Positions 26,929 through 36,075 of a stretch of DNA of 41,519 bases are shown here, piece by piece. Made by a program: the position numbers and the translations under genes. This stretch comes from Pseudoxanthomonas japonensis (lineage in GTDB: Bacteria; Pseudomonadota; Gammaproteobacteria; Xanthomonadales; Xanthomonadaceae). Below the pieces are notes generated by a model. It was not told where the DNA came from and searched no databases. It saw only the letters and a program-made list of their open reading frames with translations. Positions within the stretch are counted from its first letter, which is position 1. Each line of letters begins with the position of its first letter. The stretch spans positions 1-41,519 of the forward strand of contig NZ_PDWW01000034.1 of assembly GCF_010093445.1 (NCBI RefSeq). The letters are read 5' to 3'.

Positions 26929-29688
26929 ATGAAGTACTCGAATCACATTTCCAGCGCATCGTCGCGTCGCGCGCCTCGCAAGCAGCATCTGGCTGTCGCG
27001 TGCTGCATGGCGCTGGCGCTTCCGATGGCCGCAAGCGCCCAGCAGGCTGCGTCCTCGGCCGATCCTTCCGTGGAAACGCTCGACGCCGTCAAGGTCACCG
27101 GCATCCGGGCTGCCATTGCCTCGGCAGTGGAGACGAAAAACGAATCCACCTCCATCGTCGAGGCGATCTCCGCCGAGGACATCGGAAAACTGCCGGACAT
27201 CAGCATCGCCGACTCGATCTCGCGTCTGCCGGGCCTGACCATGCAGCGCGTCGACGGACGCGCGCAGGTGATCCATATCCGCGGCATGTCCGAGCAGTTC
27301 GCCGGCACGCTGCTCAATGGTCGCGAACAGGTCACGACCGGCGACAACCGCGGTGTCGAGTTCGACCAGTACCCAGCCGAACTGGTCAGCGGCGTAACCG
27401 TGTACAAGACACCGGATGCCTCACTGGTCGGACAGGGCCTGTCCGGTACCGTCAACATGCAGACCGTGCGGCCGCTGGATTTCAGCGAACGCAGGATCGT
27501 GTTCAGTGGCCAGGGGGAGTCCAACTCGCTGGGCGACCTGACGGCCGGTGGCGACGACAAGGGCTATCGCGTTTCCGCGTCCTACATCGATCAGTTCGCC
27601 AATGACACGGTCGGCCTCGCCATCGGCGTGGCACGCATGAATTCCCCTTTCCAGGAAAAGCATTACAAGTCCTGGTGGTGGGCCAACACCGACATGTGGG
27701 GCACGCCGCAGGACGGCAAGCCGGCCGATGCGATCGCTTTGCAGGGAGCCGAGGGCTGGGTCAAGTCGCGCGACATGACGCGCGACGGCGTGATGGCGGT
27801 GCTGGAATTCAAGCCCAGCGACACCTGGCACAGCGTGCTGGATGCCTATCACTCCAAGTTCGACCAGGGTGAGTGGATGCGGGGCGTGATGTGGACCAAC
27901 GATCCGTGGTGGAACGGTGGGGCGGCGGACTACTCCAACGTCGGCACGACGGACTACCACGGCACGCCGGTCGTCACCAGCGGTACCTTGAGCGGTATCC
28001 AGCCCCTGGTGCGCAACGACGACAACCGGCGCGAATCGAAGCTCGATTCCTTCGGCTGGAACAACGAATTCAAGTTGGGAGCATGGACCCTGGGAGCCGA
28101 TGCGAGTTACTCGCGCGCCGAAATCGAAGAGTCCAAGCTGGAGGCCTACGCGGGCATGCTGGGCGGAGTGACGACGGATTTCCGCATCCCGTTGTCGCCG
28201 GGTTATGCCCACTATGCGTTGCCCGACATGTCCGATCCAAACGCCGTATACCTGAGCGATCCGCAAAGTTACGGGCGTGAAGCACGCCTCGAGGACTCGC
28301 GGCAGAAGGACGAACTGAAGGCCTTCCGGCTCTCGGTCAACCGTGCGGTCGAGTCGTCCGATTTCCTTCGCAGTTGGGATGCGGGCTTCAACTACAGCAA
28401 GCGGACCAAGAGCAAGAGCGCTGACGTGTACTTCGGCCTCCTGCGGAATGATCGCGAACCCACCCTGGTCGATCCGTCTCTGCTGCTGGCGCCGACCGAT
28501 CTCGGCTTCGCAGGAATGGGCCGGGTGCTGACATTCAATCCCCGCGCGCTGCTGTCCCGTTACTACGATGTCGCCCTGAACGAGGACAACAACGACCTGC
28601 AGAAGGACGCGATCACCGAAGAGCAGATCAAGACTTTCTATTTCAAGGCCAACCTGGACATGGACATCACGGATGCCGTGCGCCTGCGCGGCAACGCCGG
28701 CGTCCAATACATCCGCACCGAGCAGACATCCCAGGGCGTCTATTTCGACCCGACCGGCATGCACATCGGTTCGGCAGGGGCATCGTACGGCGACATCCTG
28801 CCCAGCCTGAATCTTGTGCTGGACTTCGGAAACGGCTGGAACGTGCGGTACGGCATGGCCAAGGAACTGATGCGTCCGCGCATCAACGACATGGGCGCCT
28901 ACGCCAGCGTCGGCCTGTCGGATGGCAGTACTGGTCCCCGCGTGTGGTCCGGCAGCGGCGGCAATCCGTCGCTGGAACCGTATCGCGCCAATGCGATCGA
29001 CCTCTCGATCGAGAAGTACTTCGGTGTCGCCAGCTACGTGGCACTAGCCGGCTTCTACAAGAACCTCGATTCGTACGTTTATACCCGGAACATTCCTTGG
29101 GATTTCTCCGGTTACGATTACACCGGCGCCGCGCCGCCGTCGAACTTGGGCGAATTCTCCACACCGGCCAACGGCACCGGCGGTTACATGCGTGGCGTCG
29201 AAGTCAGCACCGCACTCGGTGGCGACCTGATCAATCCGGCGCTGGATGGCTTCGGCCTGCTGGTGAACGCCTCCTACACCGAGTCGTCGATCGATCCGGA
29301 TGGTCCCGACCAGGGTTCCAGCACCGACACGTTCCCCGGCCTGTCCAAGATCGTCGCCAATGCCACGGTCTACTACGAGAAGCATGGGTTCTCGGCGCGA
29401 GTCAGCCAGCGCTATCGCGACAAGTACCGCGGCGAATACAGCAGCCTGTTCGGCCAGCGCGTGTACCGATACACGCTCAGCGAGCGCACCGTCGACCTGC
29501 AGCTGGGCTACGACTTCCCGGAATCCAGCCGTCTGTCGGGCCTGTCGCTCCTGCTCCAGGTGAACAACGTCAACAACGAGCCTTTCCGCACGGAAGTCAG
29601 CTCCGGCACGCATCCGGACCTGTTCTTCCCCGAGGAGTACACCGAGTACGGCCGCCAGTACCTGCTCGGCTTCCGCTACAAGCTGTGA
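26929..29688 (+). CDS. TonB-dependent outer membrane receptor
   Basis: A 919-residue active importer in the outer membrane. The signal ends near PMAASA (about residue 37). A TonB-box-like ETLDAVKVTG (about 49-58) follows, then a plug domain with ISAEDIGKLPDISIADSISR, LPGLTMQRVDGRAQVIHIRG and AELVSGVTVYKTPDASLVGQ, the form typical of the Xanthomonas/Caulobacter carbohydrate receptor family. The 22-strand barrel follows, ending in YGRQYLLGFRYKL. The gene lies under a LacI-operator promoter, between GH30 and GH3 enzymes and next to a sugar permease gene, so beta-gluco-oligosaccharides are the likely cargo. No signal-transfer (STN) domain is seen. A strong hairpin follows the stop. Confidence 0.93.
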   Translation: MKYSNHISSASSRRAPRKQHLAVACCMALALPMAASAQQAASSADPSVETLDAVKVTGIRAAIASAVETKNESTSIVEAISAEDIGKLPDISIADSISRLPGLTMQRVDGRAQVIHIRGMSEQFAGTLLNGREQVTTGDNRGVEFDQYPAELVSGVTVYKTPDASLVGQGLSGTVNMQTVRPLDFSERRIVFSGQGESNSLGDLTAGGDDKGYRVSASYIDQFANDTVGLAIGVARMNSPFQEKHYKSWWWANTDMWGTPQDGKPADAIALQGAEGWVKSRDMTRDGVMAVLEFKPSDTWHSVLDAYHSKFDQGEWMRGVMWTNDPWWNGGAADYSNVGTTDYHGTPVVTSGTLSGIQPLVRNDDNRRESKLDSFGWNNEFKLGAWTLGADASYSRAEIEESKLEAYAGMLGGVTTDFRIPLSPGYAHYALPDMSDPNAVYLSDPQSYGREARLEDSRQKDELKAFRLSVNRAVESSDFLRSWDAGFNYSKRTKSKSADVYFGLLRNDREPTLVDPSLLLAPTDLGFAGMGRVLTFNPRALLSRYYDVALNEDNNDLQKDAITEEQIKTFYFKANLDMDITDAVRLRGNAGVQYIRTEQTSQGVYFDPTGMHIGSAGASYGDILPSLNLVLDFGNGWNVRYGMAKELMRPRINDMGAYASVGLSDGSTGPRVWSGSGGNPSLEPYRANAIDLSIEKYFGVASYVALAGFYKNLDSYVYTRNIPWDFSGYDYTGAAPPSNLGEFSTPANGTGGYMRGVEVSTALGGDLINPALDGFGLLVNASYTESSIDPDGPDQGSSTDTFPGLSKIVANATVYYEKHGFSARVSQRYRDKYRGEYSSLFGQRVYRYTLSERTVDLQLGYDFPESSRLSGLSLLLQVNNVNNEPFRTEVSSGTHPDLFFPEEYTEYGRQYLLGFRYKL

Positions 29689-29719
29689 TCGCCGCACGTC
29701 ATCGATAACCGCAGTACCT

Positions 29720-29760
29720 GACGGGATGCGGGGCCTGGCCCCGCGTCCCGTCGGACTTTT
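29720..29760 (+). terminator. Strong hairpin between the receptor and GH3 genes
   Basis: GACGGGATGCGGGG... (from 29720) pairs with ...CCCCGCGTCCCGTC (to 29752), about 14-16 pairs with one G-U, followed by GGACTTTT (29753-29760). It could end most receptor transcripts or stabilise their 3' end, with lower read-through into the GH3 gene. Confidence 0.6.
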
Positions 29761-29818
29761 CGTCCAGGCGCGGATCCTGTCGGGGATGCTGTACGCGCCG
29801 CCATTCCGGGAGAAACGA

Positions 29819-32362
29819 GTGAATCCGATCCGAGTGACCCTGCTGGGGGCCAGTCTTCTGGCGTGCCTGTCGTGTACGGCGCAGAAGGATCCAGAACAGA
29901 AACCCGCCAGTGCAACGGCGAACGATGCCGCTGAACTGAAGGACTGGCCTGCGCTGAAAAGCAGCTTCGCCAAGGATCCAGCCATCGAGGCACGCGTGGC
30001 GGAGATCCTCGCCAGCATGACGCTGGAACAGAAGATCGGGCAGATGGTACAGCCGGAGATCAAGGCCATCACGCCGGCCGACGTGCGCAAGTACTACATC
30101 GGCTCCGTGCTCAACGGTGGCGGCTCCTGGCCGGCGATGAACAAGCACGCCAAGGTCGAAGACTGGGTCAAGCTCGCGGATGCCTACTACGACGCGTCCA
30201 TGTCCACTGACGCGAAGATCCCGGTGCCGGTGATCTGGGGCACCGACGCCGTACACGGCCACAGCAACGTCTACGGCGCGACTATCTTCCCGCACAACAT
30301 CGGCCTGGGGGCCGCGCACGACGTCGAACTGATTGAGCGCATCGCCGAAGCCACCGGCCAGTCCACGCGCGCCACCGGCGTCACCTGGACGTTCGCGCCC
30401 ACCGTCGCCGTTGCACAGGACGCACGCTGGGGCCGCACTTACGAAAGCTATTCCTCGCAGCCGACGCTGATCCGCGAGTACGCAGCCGCCTACGTCAAGG
30501 GCATGCAGGGCCTGCTCGACAAGGACGGCAACGTCGTCGCCACCGCCAAGCACTTCATCGGCGATGGTGCCACCGACGGCGGCAAGGACCAGGGCAATGC
30601 CACGGTCACGCAGTCGACGATGATCAACGTCCACGGCCAGGGCTACTACGGCGCCATCGAGGCCGGCGTGCAGACGGTCATGGCGTCCTTCAACAGCTGG
30701 AACGACGTGGCCGCCGGCAAGGACTACGGCAAGATGCATGGCACACGCGACCTGCTGACGGTCGCGCTGAAGGAGAAGATGGGCTTCGACGGCTTCGTCG
30801 TCTCCGACTGGAACGGCATCGGCCAGGTCACTGGCTGCAGCGATGACAGTTGTCCGCAGGCCATCAATGCCGGCATCGACATGGTGATGGTCCCCGACAA
30901 GTGGAAGACCTTCATCGGCAACACGATCGCGCAGGTGAAGTCGGGCGAAATCCCGCAGGCGCGCATCGACGATGCCGTCACCCGCATCCTGCGCGTCAAG
31001 CTGCGCGCCCGCCTGTGGGAGCACAAGCCGTCGGCCAGCCAGTTCGCCGGCAAGCCGGAATCGCTGGTGCATCGCGATCTCGCGCGTCGTGCTGCACGCG
31101 AATCGCTGGTGCTGCTGAAGAACGACGGCGGTGCATTGCCGCTGAAGAAGGGCCAGCGCGTGCTGCTGGTGGGCAAGAGCGCCGACAGCATCTCCAACCA
31201 GACCGGCGGCTGGTCGCTGACCTGGCAGGGCACCGACAACACCAACGCGGACTTCCCGAATGCCGACAGCATCGCCGCCGGCCTGCGCGAGCAACTGGGC
31301 GAGGCGAATGTGCTGTTGCGCGACAACGCCGAGGGGGTGGATCCGGCCAGCTACGACGTCATCGTCGCTGCCATCGGCGAAACGCCGTATGCGGAAACGA
31401 ACGGCGACATCGTGCCGTCCGACACGATGGCGCACAGCCGTCGCCATCCGGAAGACCTGGCGACGCTCAAGGCCGCGGCCGCCACCGGCAAGCCGGTGGT
31501 CACCGTGTTCCTGTCCGGCCGCGCGCTGTACGCCAACGATCTGATCAACCTGTCCAACAGCTTCGTGGCCGCATGGCTGCCGGGCACGGAGGGCAAGGGC
31601 GTCACCGACGTGCTGGTGGCCGGCGCCGATGGCAAGCCGGCGAATGACTTCCGCGGCAAGCTGACGTTCCCATGGCCGGCCGTTGCCTGCCCGAAAGCCG
31701 ACAGCACGCCGCAATTCGCGCTGGACACCGGCCTGCGTTACGGCGACAGCAGCAAGGTCGGCAAACTGCCGGAAGACAGTGCGGCGAGCTGTGGCGACGC
31801 CACGGCGATGGGCGTATTCAACCAGTCCGACGTCGCACCCTTCAGTCTGCAGATGGGCGCAGGCAGCGAAGAGAAGGCGGTGGGTTCGGACATGAACGCC
31901 ACCCAGCGCTGGCCGCAGGCCAAGCCCGCATTGCAGGTCGCCACCGTGCAGGTCAACACGCAGCAGGATGCCAAGGAAGTGACCTGGCTGGCGCCGGCAC
32001 GCTTCTTCGCCCGCAATCCGTCGAAGAACAACCTCACCTCGATGGCGACCGCACGCGGTGCCGTGCAGTTCGACGTGATCGTCAGACAGGCGCCGACCAA
32101 GCCGGTGCAGTTCACCGTCGGCTGTGGTGCGAACTGTGGCGCCAGCCTTGACCTGACCGCCAGCTTCTCCGGCGCCGCCGTCGGCAAGAAGCAGACGGTG
32201 AAGGTGCCGCTGGCGTGCTTCGGCAAGCTGGGGGCCGACCTGAGCGGCGTGGATACGCCTTTCAGCATCACCGCCGACGCGCCGTTCGCTGCGGCCTTCA
32301 CCAACATCCAGGTGGTGGCCGGTGCGGCCGACGCACCGGATGCGGTGAAGTGCGCGCAATAA
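29819..32362 (+). CDS. GH3 family beta-glucosidase / exo-beta-glucanase, lipoprotein
   Basis: Glycoside hydrolase of family 3, 847 residues. The GTG at 29819 has GGGAG six bases upstream and opens a lipoprotein signal, MNPIRVTLLGASLLAC, with lipobox LLAC; longer frames start in the upstream hairpin. Domains are the GH3 N-terminal barrel (about 60-385) with MTLEQKIGQM, GTDAVHGHSN and KHFIGDG, and the nucleophile Asp D330 in FVVSDWNGIG. The GH3 C-terminal alpha/beta sandwich follows (about 415-620, ESLVLLKNDGGALPL). A last beta domain of about 190 residues resembles the ExoP galactose-binding-like domain of 1,3/1,4-beta-glucan exohydrolases. It would release glucose from imported oligosaccharides in the periplasm. 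Confidence 0.92.
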   Translation: MNPIRVTLLGASLLACLSCTAQKDPEQKPASATANDAAELKDWPALKSSFAKDPAIEARVAEILASMTLEQKIGQMVQPEIKAITPADVRKYYIGSVLNGGGSWPAMNKHAKVEDWVKLADAYYDASMSTDAKIPVPVIWGTDAVHGHSNVYGATIFPHNIGLGAAHDVELIERIAEATGQSTRATGVTWTFAPTVAVAQDARWGRTYESYSSQPTLIREYAAAYVKGMQGLLDKDGNVVATAKHFIGDGATDGGKDQGNATVTQSTMINVHGQGYYGAIEAGVQTVMASFNSWNDVAAGKDYGKMHGTRDLLTVALKEKMGFDGFVVSDWNGIGQVTGCSDDSCPQAINAGIDMVMVPDKWKTFIGNTIAQVKSGEIPQARIDDAVTRILRVKLRARLWEHKPSASQFAGKPESLVHRDLARRAARESLVLLKNDGGALPLKKGQRVLLVGKSADSISNQTGGWSLTWQGTDNTNADFPNADSIAAGLREQLGEANVLLRDNAEGVDPASYDVIVAAIGETPYAETNGDIVPSDTMAHSRRHPEDLATLKAAAATGKPVVTVFLSGRALYANDLINLSNSFVAAWLPGTEGKGVTDVLVAGADGKPANDFRGKLTFPWPAVACPKADSTPQFALDTGLRYGDSSKVGKLPEDSAASCGDATAMGVFNQSDVAPFSLQMGAGSEEKAVGSDMNATQRWPQAKPALQVATVQVNTQQDAKEVTWLAPARFFARNPSKNNLTSMATARGAVQFDVIVRQAPTKPVQFTVGCGANCGASLDLTASFSGAAVGKKQTVKVPLACFGKLGADLSGVDTPFSITADAPFAAAFTNIQVVAGAADAPDAVKCAQ

Positions 32363-32375
32363 GGTGGTCCACCCG

Positions 32376-32402
32376 GCGCCCCGCAGTTTCCCTGCGGGGC
32401 GC
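32376..32402. repeat. 11-bp hairpin between GH3 and MFS genes
   Basis: GCGCCCCGCAG (32376-32386) and CTGCGGGGCGC (32392-32402) pair around TTTCC. It lies 13 bases past the GH3 stop. No T-run follows, so it is more likely an mRNA-stabilising or processing hairpin than a terminator. Confidence 0.5.
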
Positions 32403-32486
32403 TGACGCAGTGCAAGTTGCAATCGCGCGGCGGCTCCGTAGGCTGGCCGTTCCGTCCGGATCCCATACCAGCAGGCATACCAATCC

Positions 32487-33941
32487 ATGACCACCCAACC
32501 CACCCGATGGTCGCAGTTCGGCGTGCTGATCACCGTCTTCTTCTTCTGGGGTTTCGTTGCCGCCAGCAACGACATCCTGATCCCGGTGTTCAAGAAAGCC
32601 TTCAACCTGACGCAGGCGCAGAGCCAGTACGTCGCCGTCGCGTTCTACGTCGCGTATACCGTCGGCTCGTTGATCTACGTGGCGGTCTCCAAGATCATCG
32701 GCCTCGATCTGCTCAACAAGATCGGCTACAAGAACGGCATCTGCCTGGGCCTGGTGATCTCCGCGCTGGGTACGCTGCTGTTCTATCCGGCGGCCAACGC
32801 CGGGTCGTTCAACCTGATGCTGTCAGGCCTCTTCATCGTCGGCCTGGGCTTCTCGCTGCAGCAGATCGCGGCCAATCCCCTGGCCATCGTCATCGGTGAT
32901 CCCAAGACCGGTGCGCAACGGTTGACGCTGGCTGGCGGCATCAACAACTTCGGCACCACCATCGGGCCGTTGCTGGTCAGCGTGGCGATCTTCGGCAGCG
33001 TGCTTTCGGGCGGCACCGAAGCGAGTATCGAAAGCGTCAAGACGCCCTACCTGGTGCTGGGCGTGGCGTTCATCCTGGTGGCGATCTTCCTGAAGTTCTC
33101 CTCGGTGCCCAACCACATCGACCTGGAGAAGCTGTCGGAGAACGAAGCGCAGGACAGCAGCAAGCTGATCCACAAGAAGTCGGCGCTCGGCTATCCGCAG
33201 CTGGTGCTGGGCATGATCGCCATCTTCGTCTACGTCGGCGTGGAGGTGTCCACCATCAGCAATCTGCCGGCCTATCTCGAGTCCCCGGAAGGCCTTGGCC
33301 TGGATACCTCGCAGATCGCGCCGTTCGTGTCGCTGTACTGGGCCAGCCTGATGATCGGGCGCTGGGGCGGCGCGGCGGGCGCATTCAACGTCGGCTCCGG
33401 TGCCAAGCGCTGGCTGACGCTGTTGCTGCCGTACGTGGCGTTCGGTGTGTTCCTGGCTGTCAACGCGATCATGAAACATGAGGTGTCGCAGTTCTTCGGC
33501 TACGCCGCCGTTATCGTGCTGATGATCCTGGCCACGCTGGCCAGCAAGGGCAACCCGGCGCGCATGCTGCTGTATTTCGCTGCCTGCGGCATCGCTGCGC
33601 TGCTGATCGGCATGTTCACCACCGGCTGGACCAGCGTGGTGGCCTTCATCAGCGTGGGCCTCTTCTGCAGCACCATGTGGCCGTGCATCTTCGCGCTGGC
33701 GATCACCGGCCTGGGCGACAAGACCAACCAGGGCAGCAGCCTGCTGATCATGATGATCATGGGTGGCGGCTTCGTCAGCCTGGCGCAGGGCCTGCTGGCC
33801 GACAAGGTCGGCGTGCACTTCAGTTTCATCGTCGGCGTGGCCTGCTTCGCCTATCTGGCGTTCTACGCCATCGCCGCGACGCGCACGCTGCGCAACCAGG
33901 GCATCGATCTGGACAAGCTCGCCGCCGGCAGCGGCCACTGA
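32487..33941 (+). CDS. Sugar MFS transporter (FucP/GluP-like)
   Basis: A 484-residue inner membrane protein of the major facilitator superfamily, with 11-12 hydrophobic segments. The N-terminal FFFWGFVAASNDILIPVFKK and the GLGFSLQQIAANPLAIVIGD and GGINNFGTTIGPLL segments are typical of the FucP/GluP sugar:proton symporters. A loop with VPNHIDLEKLSENEAQD divides the halves. The C-terminal half has IGRWGGAAGAFNVGS and FCSTMWPCIFALAITGLGDK. Its place after GH30, receptor and GH3 suggests glucose or a short gluco-oligosaccharide as substrate; this is inferred. It is followed by a strong terminator and is the last gene of the locus. Confidence 0.9.
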   Translation: MTTQPTRWSQFGVLITVFFFWGFVAASNDILIPVFKKAFNLTQAQSQYVAVAFYVAYTVGSLIYVAVSKIIGLDLLNKIGYKNGICLGLVISALGTLLFYPAANAGSFNLMLSGLFIVGLGFSLQQIAANPLAIVIGDPKTGAQRLTLAGGINNFGTTIGPLLVSVAIFGSVLSGGTEASIESVKTPYLVLGVAFILVAIFLKFSSVPNHIDLEKLSENEAQDSSKLIHKKSALGYPQLVLGMIAIFVYVGVEVSTISNLPAYLESPEGLGLDTSQIAPFVSLYWASLMIGRWGGAAGAFNVGSGAKRWLTLLLPYVAFGVFLAVNAIMKHEVSQFFGYAAVIVLMILATLASKGNPARMLLYFAACGIAALLIGMFTTGWTSVVAFISVGLFCSTMWPCIFALAITGLGDKTNQGSSLLIMMIMGGGFVSLAQGLLADKVGVHFSFIVGVACFAYLAFYAIAATRTLRNQGIDLDKLAAGSGH

Positions 33942-33947
33942 GTGCGG

Positions 33948-33974
33948 TGCGCGCCGGAGAGAGGCCGGCGCGCA
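33948..33974. repeat. 10-bp hairpin after the MFS gene
   Basis: TGCGCGCCGG (33948-33957) and CCGGCGCGCA (33965-33974) pair around AGAGAGG, 7 bases after the stop and just before the terminator at 33981. It forms a tandem hairpin pair with that terminator. Confidence 0.55.
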
Positions 33975-33980
33975 TCCCCC

Positions 33981-34019
33981 AAGCCACCGGGCCACTCTCC
34001 GCCCGGTGGCTTTTCTTTT
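33981..34019 (+). terminator. Intrinsic terminator of the glucan locus
   Basis: AAGCCACCGGGC (33981-33992) and GCCCGGTGGCTT (34001-34012) form a perfect 12-pair stem around CACTCTCC, followed by TTTTCTTTT. It is one of the strongest terminators in the window. Confidence 0.92.
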
Positions 34020-34089
34020 GCCGGAGCTCTTTGCGCCATGCCAGCGAAGGCGCACCATCGCAGCCTGGGTTCATGCACCGGGGGCGGCG

Positions 34090-35133
34090 ATGGTGACGGA
34101 GAGGCGTGGTGGAAGGGGCAAGCGCTGGGTGGTCGGATTGCTGCTGGTGCTGTTAACGCTCGCGATCGCGACCTGGGCGGCATTCCGGCTGAGTCCATGG
34201 CCGTCCGTCCTGCTGATCCGCTGGACGTTCGACCGGGGTGCCGCCGAGACCTCCGCCGCCCTGCAGAAGCACCTGCCTGCCAGCGTCTCCGAACGGCGGG
34301 GGCTGGCCTACGATCCGCGCGATCCGGAGGCGCTGCTGGACGTGTATTACCCGCCGGAGGGGCAGCGCGGCGCGCAGCGGCCGACCACGGTGGTGTGGGT
34401 GCATGGCGGCGGCTTCGTGTCCGGTCGCCGCGACGATGTCGCCAACTACCTGCATGTGCTCGCCGCGCGCGGCTTCGTGGTGGTCAACGTGGACTACCGC
34501 ATCTCACCCGGCGCGACGTGGCCGACGCCGGCGCGTCAGCTCAATGCGGCGCTTGCCTACCTGCAGGCGCATGCGGACGAACTGGATATCGATGCGACGC
34601 GCATCGTGCTGGCGGGCGATTCGGCGGGCGCGCAGATCGCGGCCGAGGTCGCCAACCTCACCACCTCACCGGTCCATGCACGGCACATGGGCATCGTGCC
34701 CGCACTGAAGCCCACGCAACTCGTGGGCACGTTGCTGTTCTGCGGTCCTTACGACGCGGCGCTGGTGGACTGGGACAGCGCGTTCGCCGGCTTCATGCGT
34801 ACCGTGCTGTGGTCCTATTTCGGCGAGAAGGACTTCATGGCCGATCCGCGCGTCGATACCTTCTCCGTGCTGCGCCACGTCACGCCGTCATTCCCGCCTT
34901 CCTTCATCAGTGCCGGCAACGCCGATCCTTTGGAGCCGCATTCGCGTGCACTGGCGGCATCACTGGAAGCGCAGGGCGTAAAGGTGGACGCGCTCTTCTT
35001 CCCCGACGATTACGTGGACGCGCTGCCGCACGAGTACCAGTTCAACCTGGACAACGAGGCAGGGCAACACGCGATGGACCGCAGCGTGGCCTTCCTGCAA
35101 GGCCTCGGACGCGGCGCAGACCCGCGTCACTGA
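34090..35133 (+). CDS. Alpha/beta hydrolase (esterase/lipase family)
   Basis: A 347-residue hydrolase with an N-terminal membrane anchor or uncleaved signal (KRWVVGLLLVLLTLAIATWA, residues about 11-30). The fold is that of hormone-sensitive-lipase type carboxylesterases: the oxyanion motif HGGGF in VVWVHGGGFVSGRRDD, the nucleophile elbow GDSAG in IVLAGDSAGAQIAAEV, and late segments ISAGNADPLEPHS (acid Asp) and DALPHEYQFN (probable catalytic His). ATG 34090 is preceded only by a G-rich stretch; GTG 34093 is possible. It follows the terminator of the glucan locus, so it is a separate unit. The substrate is unknown; it could de-esterify acetylated sugars, but nothing here proves that. Confidence 0.82.
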   Translation: MVTERRGGRGKRWVVGLLLVLLTLAIATWAAFRLSPWPSVLLIRWTFDRGAAETSAALQKHLPASVSERRGLAYDPRDPEALLDVYYPPEGQRGAQRPTTVVWVHGGGFVSGRRDDVANYLHVLAARGFVVVNVDYRISPGATWPTPARQLNAALAYLQAHADELDIDATRIVLAGDSAGAQIAAEVANLTTSPVHARHMGIVPALKPTQLVGTLLFCGPYDAALVDWDSAFAGFMRTVLWSYFGEKDFMADPRVDTFSVLRHVTPSFPPSFISAGNADPLEPHSRALAASLEAQGVKVDALFFPDDYVDALPHEYQFNLDNEAGQHAMDRSVAFLQGLGRGADPRH

Positions 35134-35140
35134 TACCGCA

Positions 35141-35452
35141 TCAGCCAGCCAGGGCGAGCTCGGCGTCGGCCTGCAGTGCGCGCTGGCGGTCGGCATGCCG
35201 GTACAGCAGGTTGGCCCGCTGTCGCGCCCATTGCGTAGCCCATCCGATCGCGCGTTCCTCGCAGCGGACTGCCATCTCGAATGGCGCGATGTCCCCCATG
35301 TCGACGAGGATCCGCAGCACGATGCCGTCGCGCAGCGGCCGCACTTCGGCAATCGTCGTGCCGTCCACGCACAGATCATGGCCTGCGTCGGTACGGTGCC
35401 AGGCGAAGCGGTCGGGAAGGATGTGGGAAACGGGCTTAATGGCGATGTTCAC
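35141..35452 (-). CDS. Hypothetical protein
   Basis: A 103-residue frame on the minus strand, not recognised. The part RFAWHRTDAGHDLCVDGTTI, AEVRPLRDGIVLRILVDMGD, then an EERAIGWATQWARQRA stretch reads like a small conserved soluble protein of beta strands followed by a helix, and codon use is GC-rich at third positions. I placed the start at GTG 35452 (GGA about 8 bases upstream); the frame stays open to a GTG at 35527. It is convergent with the esterase, 7 bases apart. No signal or membrane segment is seen. Confidence 0.5.
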   Translation of the reverse strand: MNIAIKPVSHILPDRFAWHRTDAGHDLCVDGTTIAEVRPLRDGIVLRILVDMGDIAPFEMAVRCEERAIGWATQWARQRANLLYRHADRQRALQADAELALAG

Positions 35453-35588
35453 GTGGATGTTCCAACGGGGGCGGCGGAGCGACCTTGGGGCGCCGTACGT
35501 GAAGGCGACATCAACGTGTACTAGCACGCGCCCGTAGCGCGTACGGGTCGACAGAGGCTGCGTCCGCTCGACAGCCAGTTGGTACGAA

Positions 35589-35933
35589 TCAGCCCAGCGG
35601 TATCAACGGCGTCTGGTCGAAGCGGTCTATCAGCGGATTGCAGCGGTCGATCAGAGCCATGATGGCGGGAGACTGTAGCGCTCCCCGCTGATCTTCTTGG
35701 CTGCGCCAGAACTCGGTAACAAACACACCGTCCGGATCATCTTGCACGCCGCTGACCAAATAATCGATGCAGCCGGGACTCAGGCATGCGGCACTCGCGA
35801 CTTCATCCATGACTTCGGTGAAGGCGCCACGCGAACCTGTCTTCACTCTGATGAAGGTCGCCAAGCCATAGCCATAGCCATTCGTGGGGGGGCGTGCATC
35901 TTCGTACATATACATGGTGGCGAACCTATACAT
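35589..35933 (-). CDS. Antibiotic biosynthesis monooxygenase (ABM) domain protein
   Basis: A 114-residue protein with a dimeric alpha-beta barrel of the ABM / quinol monooxygenase type: LATFIRVKTGSRGAFTEVMD (residues about 24-43), then SPGCIDYLVSGVQDDPDGVF and VTEFWRSQEDQRGALQSPAI. Such proteins act on quinones or small aromatics, or are of unknown role. The N-terminus MYRFATMYMYED is unusual and the true start may be one of several Met codons (35933, 35915, 35909). Base composition looks lower in G+C than the neighbours, which hints at later acquisition. No operon partner is seen. Confidence 0.7.
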   Translation of the reverse strand: MYRFATMYMYEDARPPTNGYGYGLATFIRVKTGSRGAFTEVMDEVASAACLSPGCIDYLVSGVQDDPDGVFVTEFWRSQEDQRGALQSPAIMALIDRCNPLIDRFDQTPLIPLG

Positions 35934-36075
35934 GCTCGCGACTATCGCCTGACCCGTGTCAGTGTGCGTGGGTCAGAAGTCACATATGGCGTGCTGCCGG
36001 CCCGCTATCACGTCAACAAGAACGCGCAGGCCTCGATCAAGTGAAGCCGCGCCGCCAGCATCGGCGCGCGGGCCG

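Noticed and set aside
29699..32605. Long minus-strand open frame (968 codons) opposite the GH3 gene, and a similar one opposite thrS (9850-11865)
   Set aside because: Same shadow effect; the plus strands encode clear GH3 and ThrS proteins with catalytic motifs.
35697..36044. Plus-strand frame of 115 codons opposite the ABM gene
   Set aside because: Most of it is antisense to the ABM gene; only the last ~35 codons are free, with no start or ribosome site. Kept only as a possible remnant in the findings.
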